From: a virus
Strand: one strand, 5' to 3'
Length of the DNA stretch: 64,000 nucleotides
Virus record (IMG/VR): IMGVR_UViG_3300031759_000004
Span: 62,001 to 126,000 of that record
Shown here: one piece after another, positions 37,726-45,724 of the stretch
How the letters are laid out: each line of letters starts with the position of its first letter
Position numbering within the stretch: position 1 is the stretch's first letter
Position numbers and translations under genes: made by a program
Notes under the pieces: model-generated
What the model saw: the letters and a program-made list of their open reading frames with translations, nothing else
What the model was told of the DNA's origin: nothing
Database searches by the model: none

Positions 37726-39966
37726 ATGCCCGGTGAATTTTCAGAGCTAACAGAGCACGCCCACAAACTGGCGGAGCATCTGGAGCGCGGTCAAAAGGCG
37801 GCGCACGGCATCTCCTTTTCCGTTACCCAGCTCGCGGCTTTGACGGTTGGAATGGATGCCCTCAAGCACGCCGTTACTCACGTCGTGCAAGAGACACGGA
37901 TGTACCAAGCACTCTCTAAAGTTCTTACGTCTGAAGCTTCTCAACTGACTGAACTGAAAAAGTCCGAAGCTGTTTTTGACGGTTTAGTCCATACGGCTCA
38001 AATCGGCTACAACCGAGCACGGAAGGCCAGTCGGAAAGAGGAACAGGCTCAGATACTGGAAACGTACAAGGCAGGCCGTGAACACGTACGCGCTCAAATA
38101 CAGGCGGCGGAAATTTGGCAGAAATACGACAAGCTTAAACTGTTGGCGCTGGCGGCCCTCACAGGTATGGCGGCTGACCTTGTGCTCAAGGAAAGCCAGT
38201 TAAACCAGAATCTTATCGAGGCTAATGCCAGCTGGGAGACCCGGGGCGGTCTGATGCGGCGGACTTTGGCTACGCAGACGGAGCTGGGCACGAGTTTTGA
38301 ATTGGCGACCAGCGCCGCACGGGCGCTGGTTCACTACAGCATGGATACGGAGCGCACTTTCGCCGATAACCTGCGCATCGTCAATCAAATGGAGCAGGGC
38401 CTGGGCGTGGAAGTGGACACGGCGGCCCGCCTGGCTTCCATCGTGGAGCGGCAGCTTAAGGGTTCGTTCAGCGGCGTGGCCGACGTGGTGGCTCAGCTGG
38501 TGGACGACACGGCACTGGCGGGCAATGAGGCGGCCAAACTGGCCGAGTCGCTGGCCAATGTCATGGGTCGTCTACGGCCTGGCCTTGGTGCCGCCGGGTT
38601 GCCGGAAGTGCTCAAGCTGGTCGGGCGCTACGAGGGCGCGTTGAAAGAAGTCGGCGGTGTTCCCGGCACCGTGGAGGAGCTGGTCAGCAAGCTGACCACG
38701 CCGGAAGGTTTGACGGGCGCGGGCATCCTGGGCGTTCAGCCGGAGTTTGTGGCCACGTCACAGGGCGTCCAGACGGTCATGGATCGTTTTGCCGCGTACG
38801 GCAAAAGCCTGGTCGGACAGTCGCAGGGTTGGGATCGGCAGTTCCGGCTCAACATCCTGGGTGAGATGTTCAACATGTCGGCTCAGCAGGCGAACCAGCT
38901 GATCATGGCGATTGACCGGGCCAACAAGCAGCAGGTCGGCACCATCTCGCTTCAGGATCGCTGGCGGGAGCAGATGCACGCCACCAACGCCGGGATTACG
39001 CGCATCGTCGAGTCGCTAAAGGGCTTGTTCCAGCAGGCACTGTACTACGTGACGCCTGGGATCAGCTACGTCGTAAACAAGTTGGCGGATTTAACGGGCT
39101 GGCTGGCTAAAAGCAAAGTCGCAGTGGCTGTTGCTGGGGCCGCGTTGGCGGTTGGCGTTGGATGGGCTGTGATCGGCTTGGGATCGTTGGTCAAGAGCCT
39201 GTACGCAGTCGCGGTTTCAGCGGGCATAGCCGCCCGAAGCGCGGCTGCCCTGGCCGTGGCCCAGGCGGCGGGCAACACCGGAAGTGTCGGCGGCATTCTA
39301 GGAAAAATTCCCGGGTACACCGCAGCCGCGCCGACTTTTAGCGGCATGCTGGGGTCGTTGCGGCTGATCTGGGCGATGCTCCGTTTTACCGCCCTGGGTC
39401 CGCTGGCTGTCATCGCCGCAGGCGTTGCCATAATTAGCGGCATGGTGTACCACATCTACCAGATCAACAAGGCGACCGCTGAGGCGCAGGCCAATTCCCG
39501 CAAGGTGGAGTTCGACAAGGCGACGCTGCTGGCCGACCGCACCAAATCCAATCTGTATCGGGAGGCCCGCTTCGGCACCGCCAGCGGGGTGGAGTACCAG
39601 CTGAACAAACTGTACAGCCAGGCCATCCCGATGTTTCAAAGCATCGAAGACCCGCGCGAGCGCAGCGCCAAAATGAAGCAGTGGATGGACGAGCAGCAGG
39701 TGGTGGCGGCGGAAGCGATTGCGCGCGGCGTCTACACCCGTGGCATGTTTCAGACGGTGCAACAGCGTGGCCTGCCGCAAGTGCTCAAGGACAAAGAGCT
39801 GCTTGATGTCACTAAAAAGCAGGGACTCATTGCGGAGAAGCACCTGACCTGGGCGGAGAAGCGCTTCAAACAGGCGGAGGACAGCAGCCGCGATGTCGAA
39901 GTCGAGCGGGCCAAGCAGAATTCAACCTGGCGACAATGGCAAAAATCCGGAGAACTGTCAGACTAG
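37726..39966 (+). CDS. Probable tail tape-measure-type protein
   Basis: This encodes 746 residues from ATG 37726. Residues 1-430 are long helices with coiled-coil content. Hydrophobic segments lie near 465-505, 520-540 and 555-590 (G-A-A-L-A-V-G-V-G-W-A-V-I-G-L and A-V-I-A-A-G-V-A-I-I-S-G-M), and the C-terminus is a charged helix. Helical rods with mid-to-late membrane segments are typical of tape-measure proteins, which set tail length and help DNA cross the inner membrane. A baseplate-type gene follows 3 nt later. For a contractile tail it is short, so a baseplate hub role is possible. Confidence 0.62.
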   Translation: MPGEFSELTEHAHKLAEHLERGQKAAHGISFSVTQLAALTVGMDALKHAVTHVVQETRMYQALSKVLTSEASQLTELKKSEAVFDGLVHTAQIGYNRARKASRKEEQAQILETYKAGREHVRAQIQAAEIWQKYDKLKLLALAALTGMAADLVLKESQLNQNLIEANASWETRGGLMRRTLATQTELGTSFELATSAARALVHYSMDTERTFADNLRIVNQMEQGLGVEVDTAARLASIVERQLKGSFSGVADVVAQLVDDTALAGNEAAKLAESLANVMGRLRPGLGAAGLPEVLKLVGRYEGALKEVGGVPGTVEELVSKLTTPEGLTGAGILGVQPEFVATSQGVQTVMDRFAAYGKSLVGQSQGWDRQFRLNILGEMFNMSAQQANQLIMAIDRANKQQVGTISLQDRWREQMHATNAGITRIVESLKGLFQQALYYVTPGISYVVNKLADLTGWLAKSKVAVAVAGAALAVGVGWAVIGLGSLVKSLYAVAVSAGIAARSAAALAVAQAAGNTGSVGGILGKIPGYTAAAPTFSGMLGSLRLIWAMLRFTALGPLAVIAAGVAIISGMVYHIYQINKATAEAQANSRKVEFDKATLLADRTKSNLYREARFGTASGVEYQLNKLYSQAIPMFQSIEDPRERSAKMKQWMDEQQVVAAEAIARGVYTRGMFQTVQQRGLPQVLKDKELLDVTKKQGLIAEKHLTWAEKRFKQAEDSSRDVEVERAKQNSTWRQWQKSGELSD

Positions 39967-39969
39967 CCT

Positions 39970-40836
39970 ATGGACATTAACATTCGACGCGACGACCAGC
40001 TGCTGTTTGGCAGGCTGGTGGCCATGCCCAGCACCAACTCGCTGTACGCGCTCAAAAACGCGCAGGGTGGTCAGGGGTACGCCAACACGATCTCCGTAGA
40101 CTTTCCCGCCATGCCGGATGTGCTGGAGCTGGCCCGGTCGGCGGATTACGTGGTCAACTACGCGCCCAACATGCCCGACGGCATCCACCAGTACAAGGGC
40201 ACCAAGCCCATGGAGCTGCCGCTGAGCTTTAAGCTCCACTTCATGGACAGCCAGTACTGCAAGGAGGGCGGACTGACACTGCTTAAGTTGGCGGCCAGGC
40301 TGCATTCGTTCATTCTGCCTGTCAGCACTTTCAATCGGGGTGTTACAGTTGCCCCGGTCGCCGGGACGAGCAGTGACCTGACCGGCAAGGCCACCGATCC
40401 TTCTAGTCAGTCAGCGGCCTCCCAGGAGCAGGTGTACAGCGTCCAGCGCACCAGCAGCGACACCAACGGCATGATCACCAGCCCGGTGACCTGCTGGTTG
40501 AACCTGATCTGGATCGCCCAGGGCAGTGTCGGCATTTCCTGCATCGGCTACGTCAAGGATGTGAAGGTGGTTTTTGGCGGACCCTGGAACCGGGGTCCCA
40601 GCAGCAGCTTCAACGTGCCGACCTCGGCGGAATACAGCTTTACCTTTGTCCACAACCCGGGCTACGGCAACTCGCAGAACATCAGCACGTCGAACTTTCC
40701 GACGACGGTGTCGGAAACGCCTCAGACGTACGCTGACGACGTCAAGGGCCTGCTGTACAACACACGCAGCCTGGTGTACGCGGCCAACTATCAAGGCTTT
40801 GGCCAGGGCAACGACACCCAGTCCCCGTACGAGTGA
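39970..40836 (+). CDS. Tail/baseplate structural protein
   Basis: This encodes 288 residues from ATG 39970. It is beta-rich with Gly/Asn/Ser. The segment G-Y-V-K-D-V-K-V-V-F-G-G-P-W-N-R-G followed by P-T-S-A-E-Y-S-F-T-F recalls baseplate tube-cap proteins of myophages (T4 gp48/gp54 class) in large phages; this is by impression, not alignment. It follows the tape-measure-type gene by 3 nt and ends against the convergent gp46-like gene. Confidence 0.68.
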   Translation: MDINIRRDDQLLFGRLVAMPSTNSLYALKNAQGGQGYANTISVDFPAMPDVLELARSADYVVNYAPNMPDGIHQYKGTKPMELPLSFKLHFMDSQYCKEGGLTLLKLAARLHSFILPVSTFNRGVTVAPVAGTSSDLTGKATDPSSQSAASQEQVYSVQRTSSDTNGMITSPVTCWLNLIWIAQGSVGISCIGYVKDVKVVFGGPWNRGPSSSFNVPTSAEYSFTFVHNPGYGNSQNISTSNFPTTVSETPQTYADDVKGLLYNTRSLVYAANYQGFGQGNDTQSPYE

Positions 40837-42783
40837 TCAGCGCCAGCGGATGGTGCTGGCCACCTGGTCGCGCTTGTGCTTCTCCACGATCAGCACGTGG
40901 TCGGCGTAGTTGGCGGCCACCGGGTTGTGGTCCACCAGGAACACCAGGATGCCCAGGCGCTGGGCCACGTCTTTCATGTAGCTGTAGATGCTCTGGCATA
41001 CCTTCGGGTCCTGATGGGGCAGGATTTCGTCATACCACCGGAATCCCAGCCGCCGCGAAACCTGGCCGACTTCGGACAGCGTTTCGGCGATGATGAAGTT
41101 GGTCAGGCCGCCCTCGCCTTTGGAACTGCCTGCCAGTTCCTTGTCGCCCAGTTTGTTGTCTACTTCCACGTGGAGCTGCGCCTTCTCCTGGCCGCTGGCC
41201 AGCTCCCGGACCGTGCTGAAGCGGATGTCGATGGTGCCGCCGGTCATGGCCGCTGACACGCGCCGGGCCTCGTGGTTGAGCGGTCCGATGGCTTCCCGCA
41301 GCACCAGGTTGGGAATGCCGTAGGAGGAGAAAGCGGTGTACCAGTATTTGATCACCTTCGCGGTGAAGTCATTCTGGGTCACGCTCACCGCCGCCGCGTC
41401 CAGCTTGTCCTGGCACTTTTGCAGGTACGCCTTGGAGGCTTTCAAGGTGGTGGCCGCTCTGACCACGTTGCTGTCCGAGGGCGGCGCTTTCAAGCCCGCC
41501 AGTTCCACGTCCAGGTCTTGGACGCGGTCTTCGTTGGCGTTTTGCTTTTCGACGAGGTCCTCGTAGTCGTCCGACAGCTGCTTGACCTCGTCGCTGGCCG
41601 ACGCTTCGCTGAACTCCTTGCGCAGGTCGCGCAGCGACTGCTGCTTGGCCTTGATCTTCTCGTTAAGCTGGCTGAGCTGTTCGTTGATCTCGTTGAAGGC
41701 GTTACAACCCTTCTGGTAGGCAGCTTCCAGCTCCTGCTGGCGCTCCGGGTCCAGTTTTCCACGGGGCCGGTTGCAGGTCGGACAGTTGGCCGCCGAGGAC
41801 AGGTAATTCTGCCTGGCGGTGCGCGTGGTGGACATGGTCTCCTGGCGCGTGTCACGTGTTTTAAGGAGTTTTTCCTTTTCGTCGTCCAGGGCGGTCAGGA
41901 CGTCTTCTACCTTGTGGATGTTGATTTCAATGTCGTGGGACTTTTTGGCGCGCTCGTCCTCCATGAGTTTCAGCTGGGTCTTGATCTCCTGCATTTTGGC
42001 GCTGATCTCCTTCAGGCGATTCTCCAGATTGACTTTGCGCTGGCGTACTTCGTTGATTTTGGCCTCGTGGTTGTCCAGGTTGCGCTGGTGCTCTTCTTTG
42101 GCGGCCAGATACGCGTCCTTGGCCGCGTCCAGGTCGCGCTGGGCGTCGGTTAGGTTTTCGATGGCGGTGGCGTGGGCCTGGCTGTCCTTGGCGGCGGTAA
42201 CCTGGAACTCGCCCGACTTTTTCTTCAGGATTTCAAAGTAGCTGGACCATTCTGGCTGGCGGAGCGCCGCCATGACGAGGCTGACGCTGTCCGCCTGGGA
42301 CAGCCGATTGAACTTGAGCCGCTCGCCGTCGATGAAGGCCGTCCAGTCCGCCAGCTGCGGAGACACGCCCAACAGCTTGGCCAGCTGGGCGCGTGTCTCC
42401 TGCATGCGCCCGCGCTCGACCCGGGTGCCGCCGTGGGTGTAGCTCAGGGCCTCGCCGGAGCTTTGAAATTCGTCGCAGGCGTACCCGGCTTCCACCAGCA
42501 GCGGCTTGCCCAGCAGTTCGGCCTCCAGACGGACGTACAGGTCGCCCTGCTTGTCCAGGCTATACTGCTTGGCGCTGGTGAACCGGCCTGTGATGCCCAG
42601 CAGGGTGCGGCACAAAGCTTCGCCCACGGCGGTCTTACCCGATCCCACCGAGGCCAGGGCACCGCCGGAGGCGGTGTTGAGGCCCTGGACCAGGATCAGG
42701 CCCTGGTCGGGGAACTCCAAATCCACATCACGGAACTTCATCCAGTTGCGCATTTTCAGGCGCTTGAGTTTTAAGTCAGCCAT
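40837..42783 (-). CDS. 46: gp46-like SMC/Rad50-type recombination nuclease subunit
   Basis: This encodes 648 residues from ATG 42783. The ATPase head has Walker A ending G-S-G-K-T at 47-51. Residues 185-330 and 345-440 are antiparallel coiled coils joined by the zinc hook C-P-T-C at 334-337. The C-terminal head has S-S-K-G-E-G-G in place of the ABC signature and a D-E near W-Y-D-E. T4 gp46 (560 residues) pairs with nuclease gp47 to resect DNA ends; no gp47 gene is seen here. It stands on the minus strand between tail genes, preceded by GTTCTAAG. Confidence 0.9.
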   Translation of the reverse strand: MADLKLKRLKMRNWMKFRDVDLEFPDQGLILVQGLNTASGGALASVGSGKTAVGEALCRTLLGITGRFTSAKQYSLDKQGDLYVRLEAELLGKPLLVEAGYACDEFQSSGEALSYTHGGTRVERGRMQETRAQLAKLLGVSPQLADWTAFIDGERLKFNRLSQADSVSLVMAALRQPEWSSYFEILKKKSGEFQVTAAKDSQAHATAIENLTDAQRDLDAAKDAYLAAKEEHQRNLDNHEAKINEVRQRKVNLENRLKEISAKMQEIKTQLKLMEDERAKKSHDIEINIHKVEDVLTALDDEKEKLLKTRDTRQETMSTTRTARQNYLSSAANCPTCNRPRGKLDPERQQELEAAYQKGCNAFNEINEQLSQLNEKIKAKQQSLRDLRKEFSEASASDEVKQLSDDYEDLVEKQNANEDRVQDLDVELAGLKAPPSDSNVVRAATTLKASKAYLQKCQDKLDAAAVSVTQNDFTAKVIKYWYTAFSSYGIPNLVLREAIGPLNHEARRVSAAMTGGTIDIRFSTVRELASGQEKAQLHVEVDNKLGDKELAGSSKGEGGLTNFIIAETLSEVGQVSRRLGFRWYDEILPHQDPKVCQSIYSYMKDVAQRLGILVFLVDHNPVAANYADHVLIVEKHKRDQVASTIRWR

Positions 42784-42788
42784 GCCTG

Positions 42789-42796
42789 CTTAGAAC
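42789..42796 (-). promoter_or_regulatory. GTTCTAAG start-proximal motif
   Basis: On the minus strand GTTCTAAG begins 13 nt before ATG 42783. The plus-strand motif for the divergent gene at 42816 is 8 nt away. Confidence 0.45.
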
Positions 42797-42804
42797 GGGT
42801 TCTC

Positions 42805-42812
42805 GTACTTAG
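42805..42812 (+). promoter_or_regulatory. GTACTTAG start-proximal motif
   Basis: GTACTTAG begins 11 nt before GTG 42816. Confidence 0.45.
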
Positions 42813-42815
42813 GTC

Positions 42816-43610
42816 GTGGTAACCGCCGCACAAATTGTGGAACTGTTTCTGGAGGCCGAAGGGCCGGGTCCCGCCGTATACATGTACGGCCCGCACCTGC
42901 CTGAGCGCGGCAGTACGTTCGACAGCCTCATGCTGGCCGCTTCCTGGCTGCAAGGCCGCTACCCCAAGCCGGTGAGCCGGGAGGAGGTACAGCAGGCGCT
43001 GGACGAGATCGGCCTGCCGCACGGCTATACCCTGGTCCACGTGAAAGCGCCCAACGACATAATTGTATACGCCAGTAAGCTGCCCGCCCGGCTGCCCGCC
43101 GAGGCGGCCCAGGAGCTGGAGCAGCGCCTGAACCTGCCGCCGGACGCCCGGCTGATCTGGCGCTCCAACAGCCGCGACAATCGCGGCCAGCTCGTGAGCA
43201 TGGGTTCCGCCTTCGTCGGAGTCGAACCGGAGGAGAAGCAACCGGCGGCCCCGGCGCAAACGCCCAACCCGGCTCCGCAGGCGCAGGCGGTCGAAGCGCC
43301 GCCCGCCGAGCCGGACAACCGCCCCAAGGCGTCCCTGGGCCTGGCGTACGACCGGCGTTTCCGAGACGGCGTCTATGTGCTTTCGCCCACGGACAACGGG
43401 CCGGTGGCCTTGTCCGGCATCCAGGCCGGAGACATGATCGTGGCCATCCAGTACGACACGGCTTCCGGCCAGCGCAACGACCGGGTGACCACGCCCGAGG
43501 AGCTGGCCGACGCGCTGGCCCTGGTCCAGCCGGACACCCGGGTGGTGCTGACCGTGCGCCGAGGGCCGGACTACTTGAATTTCCCGGTAAAGCCCGTGTG
43601 GCCTGAATGA
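42816..43610 (+). CDS. PDZ-domain protein with targeting-like peptide
   Basis: This encodes 264 residues from GTG 42816. Residues 1-13 end in V-E-L-F-L-E, the shared (L/I)-x-E peptide. Residues 20-125 are an unknown alpha/beta domain, 130-168 a Pro/Ala linker. Residues 170-260 look like a PDZ domain: L-G-L-A at the peptide-binding loop, G-V-Y-V-L-S-P, G-I-Q-A-G-D-M-I-V-A-I, a helix with E-E-L-A-D-A-L, and V-V-L-T-V-R-R. PDZ domains bind protein C-termini and are rare in phage virions. It overlaps the next gene by 4 nt. Confidence 0.75.
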   Translation: MVTAAQIVELFLEAEGPGPAVYMYGPHLPERGSTFDSLMLAASWLQGRYPKPVSREEVQQALDEIGLPHGYTLVHVKAPNDIIVYASKLPARLPAEAAQELEQRLNLPPDARLIWRSNSRDNRGQLVSMGSAFVGVEPEEKQPAAPAQTPNPAPQAQAVEAPPAEPDNRPKASLGLAYDRRFRDGVYVLSPTDNGPVALSGIQAGDMIVAIQYDTASGQRNDRVTTPEELADALALVQPDTRVVLTVRRGPDYLNFPVKPVWPE

Positions 43611-45208
43611 CCATGCCCAGCGTGACCATCAGCCTGCCGCTCAGCCTGTGCGAGCGCCTGTCCTTCGACAAGCTCTTCCGGATTTCCGATCCGAAGCGGG
43701 TGTACCGCAGCTTCACCGTGCGCGGGCCGCCGCTGGAGATCGACAGCTACCAGGACACGGTTTACTACAGCTTCAATTTCAAGTCCAACCCCAGCACCAC
43801 GGGTCTGCGGCATCGCGGCTACATCAAGTTTTTCAAGCCGACGCGCAAGAACCCCAAGGACGTGCCCTTGCAGCACCTGGAGTGCGTGGTGGACTGCATG
43901 TGCCCGGACTTCCGCTACCGGTGGGCCTGGGCCAACAAGCAGCGCGGGTCCAGCGTGGTGGGTCCCAATTCGCTCAACCAGGCGTGGAACAAAGCACCCC
44001 GGATCACCAACCCTTCCGGTCGCCCGGGCCTGTGCAAGCACCTGCTGGCCGCCCGCCAGTACATCTACGGCCTGTTGTCGTCTTTTCCCGGGGATGAACC
44101 GGATACGGCGGAAAAGCTGAACCGCTTGACCAAGATCGCCACCAAGCGCTGGACCGATTTTGAGGGGGCCATGGCGGCGGCGCGCGAACGGGAGAAAGTC
44201 TACAAGGACCGCAAGCAGGCGCGCAACCTGGGCCTGATCCTGCCGCAGCCCGTCACCCCGGTGCGCCCGCCGGAGCCAACGTCTACAAAGGCCCCGCCCA
44301 AGCCCGGAGCGCCCAAGCCCGGCGAACCCAAGCCCAAGCCAGGCGCACCCCAACCGGCCAAGCCCGGGGCCGCCCAGCCGCCCACGGCTCCGCCGCCGGG
44401 AGCGCCGAAGAAACCGGCGCAGGGCGCGCGTCAAATGATCCAGCCCGAGCCGTTGCCGAAGCCGCTTCCAGCCAAGCCCGCTGTGAAAAAGCCCGCAACG
44501 GCTGCGCCGAAAACGTCTACAAACAAGGCCAAGCCGCGCCGGGTGCTGGGCAACCGGATCGTCAAGGGTATGATTCCCTCGCAGCAGTTTCCAGGCACCT
44601 GGGAGTCTGACGGGAGTAGCGTAGTTAGAGCAACAGGTCAACATGACAATATGAGCGCACTGAACGAAGCAAAATCACTGGTACAGGAATTGTACGATGA
44701 AGAATTGGCGGCCACCCAAGGTGCGCCATCAGGCGATGAATTTTCCCAACCCGACGGCGGGATGGACGAACTCGGCGCGCCGGATGAACCCATGGAACCG
44801 GCAGTAAGCGACGCCGCCGTGGGTGCGGACACCGAGGGCGAAACCGCCCTGGGCCTGTTGCGCCAGATGCGCGACTTGCTCGCCGACCTCACCGCCAACG
44901 TCACGGGCCAGGAGATTCCTGGTGCCGAGGGCGGCATGGACGGCATGGACGGCGGCATGGGCGCTGAAGGCGGCATGGGCGCTGAAGGTGAGTTGGGGGC
45001 TGAAGGTGAGCTGGGCGCTGAAGGCGGGATGGAAATGCCCGGCGAGCCGCCCGGTGATCTGCCGCCCGAGGGCGAGGCCGGAGGCGAAGGTGAAGCCAAC
45101 GAATTTGAACCGGAAGAGGAAGCGCCCGAGGAACCCAAAGGCGAGGAAGAGCCTGGTGAAAGCCGTCCGGAACCCAAGAAAAAGAAGGACAAGAAGGAAG
45201 AGGAGTAA
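43607..45208 (+). CDS. SWIM zinc-finger protein fused to an acidic core-type protein
   Basis: This encodes 533 residues from ATG 43607. Residues 1-150 hold a SWIM zinc finger, C97-x-C99 and C143-x-H145, within D-C-M-C-P-D-F and G-L-C-K-H-L. Residues 220-330 are a Pro/Lys/Ala linker. Residues 335-348 are translated from DNA that looks like an intergenic region (GTAGTTAG and A-rich leader). From Met 349 an acidic Gly/Glu-rich domain follows, ending in a lysine-rich tail. SWIM fingers bind DNA or protein; similar proteins occur in large phage virions. The fusion looks recent. Confidence 0.8.
   Translation: MTMPSVTISLPLSLCERLSFDKLFRISDPKRVYRSFTVRGPPLEIDSYQDTVYYSFNFKSNPSTTGLRHRGYIKFFKPTRKNPKDVPLQHLECVVDCMCPDFRYRWAWANKQRGSSVVGPNSLNQAWNKAPRITNPSGRPGLCKHLLAARQYIYGLLSSFPGDEPDTAEKLNRLTKIATKRWTDFEGAMAAAREREKVYKDRKQARNLGLILPQPVTPVRPPEPTSTKAPPKPGAPKPGEPKPKPGAPQPAKPGAAQPPTAPPPGAPKKPAQGARQMIQPEPLPKPLPAKPAVKKPATAAPKTSTNKAKPRRVLGNRIVKGMIPSQQFPGTWESDGSSVVRATGQHDNMSALNEAKSLVQELYDEELAATQGAPSGDEFSQPDGGMDELGAPDEPMEPAVSDAAVGADTEGETALGLLRQMRDLLADLTANVTGQEIPGAEGGMDGMDGGMGAEGGMGAEGELGAEGELGAEGGMEMPGEPPGDLPPEGEAGGEGEANEFEPEEEAPEEPKGEEEPGESRPEPKKKKDKKEEE
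44621..44628 (+). promoter_or_regulatory. GTAGTTAG motif inside an open frame
   Basis: A full GTAGTTAG lies 30 nt before the in-frame ATG 44651. Here it is read through as V-V-R because of frame. Confidence 0.5.
44651..45208 (+). CDS. Possible internally started acidic prohead core-type protein
   Basis: In frame within the SWIM-finger gene, ATG 44651 (codon 349) would give 185 residues. It opens with a helix ending L-V-Q-E-L-Y-D-E, resembling the start of T4 Alt (L-F-D-E) and the targeting-like peptides here. The rest has G-A-E-G repeats and runs of Glu, then a Lys-rich end, like acidic prohead core proteins. GTAGTTAG upstream supports a separate start. Use of this start is inference. Confidence 0.5.
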   Translation: MSALNEAKSLVQELYDEELAATQGAPSGDEFSQPDGGMDELGAPDEPMEPAVSDAAVGADTEGETALGLLRQMRDLLADLTANVTGQEIPGAEGGMDGMDGGMGAEGGMGAEGELGAEGELGAEGGMEMPGEPPGDLPPEGEAGGEGEANEFEPEEEAPEEPKGEEEPGESRPEPKKKKDKKEEE

Positions 45209-45250
45209 GCTCCTGGTCCGCTCTGTTCACCCTTTTTGCAGTTTTAATCT

Positions 45251-45724
45251 ATGAATCCAGGCGAATACTTAGCCCCAATGCCGCGTAAGACACTGGTGCA
45301 GTGTCCGGTTGTTTCAGGTTACGTCGCCGCCCGGTTGCAGGACCGGGACTGGTTCCCGGCTGCGACCTCCGGCATGCCGACCAGCATGCTGGTCACCTTC
45401 GAGAACGTGGGTAATACCAACTTCTCGGTCGTGCTCAACGAAGCGTCGGACCGGAGCACCGCAGGCACGCGGTACCCCCTGTACGGTTTTAGCGGCACGG
45501 CGGCTTACCTGGTTGCAGGCGGCCAGCAGACCTTGCTGTTGAACGGCCACCTGCCTTATCTTGAAGTGTACTGCACAGGCACAACCACCGGCCAGCTGCG
45601 CATGCAGATCGAGTCGCAGCGCCAGTGGAATCAACTGGGCTTTGACCGGCTGGATAACAGCAGCCTCACCGGCCAGTCGCCGACGCTGTGGGAAGCGGCA
45701 GAAATCCCCGGCCCGCTCACTTAA
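45251..45724 (+). CDS. Small beta-rich virion protein
   Basis: This encodes 157 residues from ATG 45251, with GTTTTAAT shortly upstream. It is beta-rich with many Thr, Gly, Asn and Leu, no membrane segment and no catalytic motif. Overall makeup is similar to the 117-residue product at 54023 (M-L-V-T-F-E-N-V-G-N-T-N-F here and L-M-V-T-M-K-N-S-G-V-N-T-L there), so the two may be distant paralogs, perhaps decoration or tail-tip proteins. It overlaps the convergent hub gene by 4 nt. Confidence 0.65.
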   Translation: MNPGEYLAPMPRKTLVQCPVVSGYVAARLQDRDWFPAATSGMPTSMLVTFENVGNTNFSVVLNEASDRSTAGTRYPLYGFSGTAAYLVAGGQQTLLLNGHLPYLEVYCTGTTTGQLRMQIESQRQWNQLGFDRLDNSSLTGQSPTLWEAAEIPGPLT

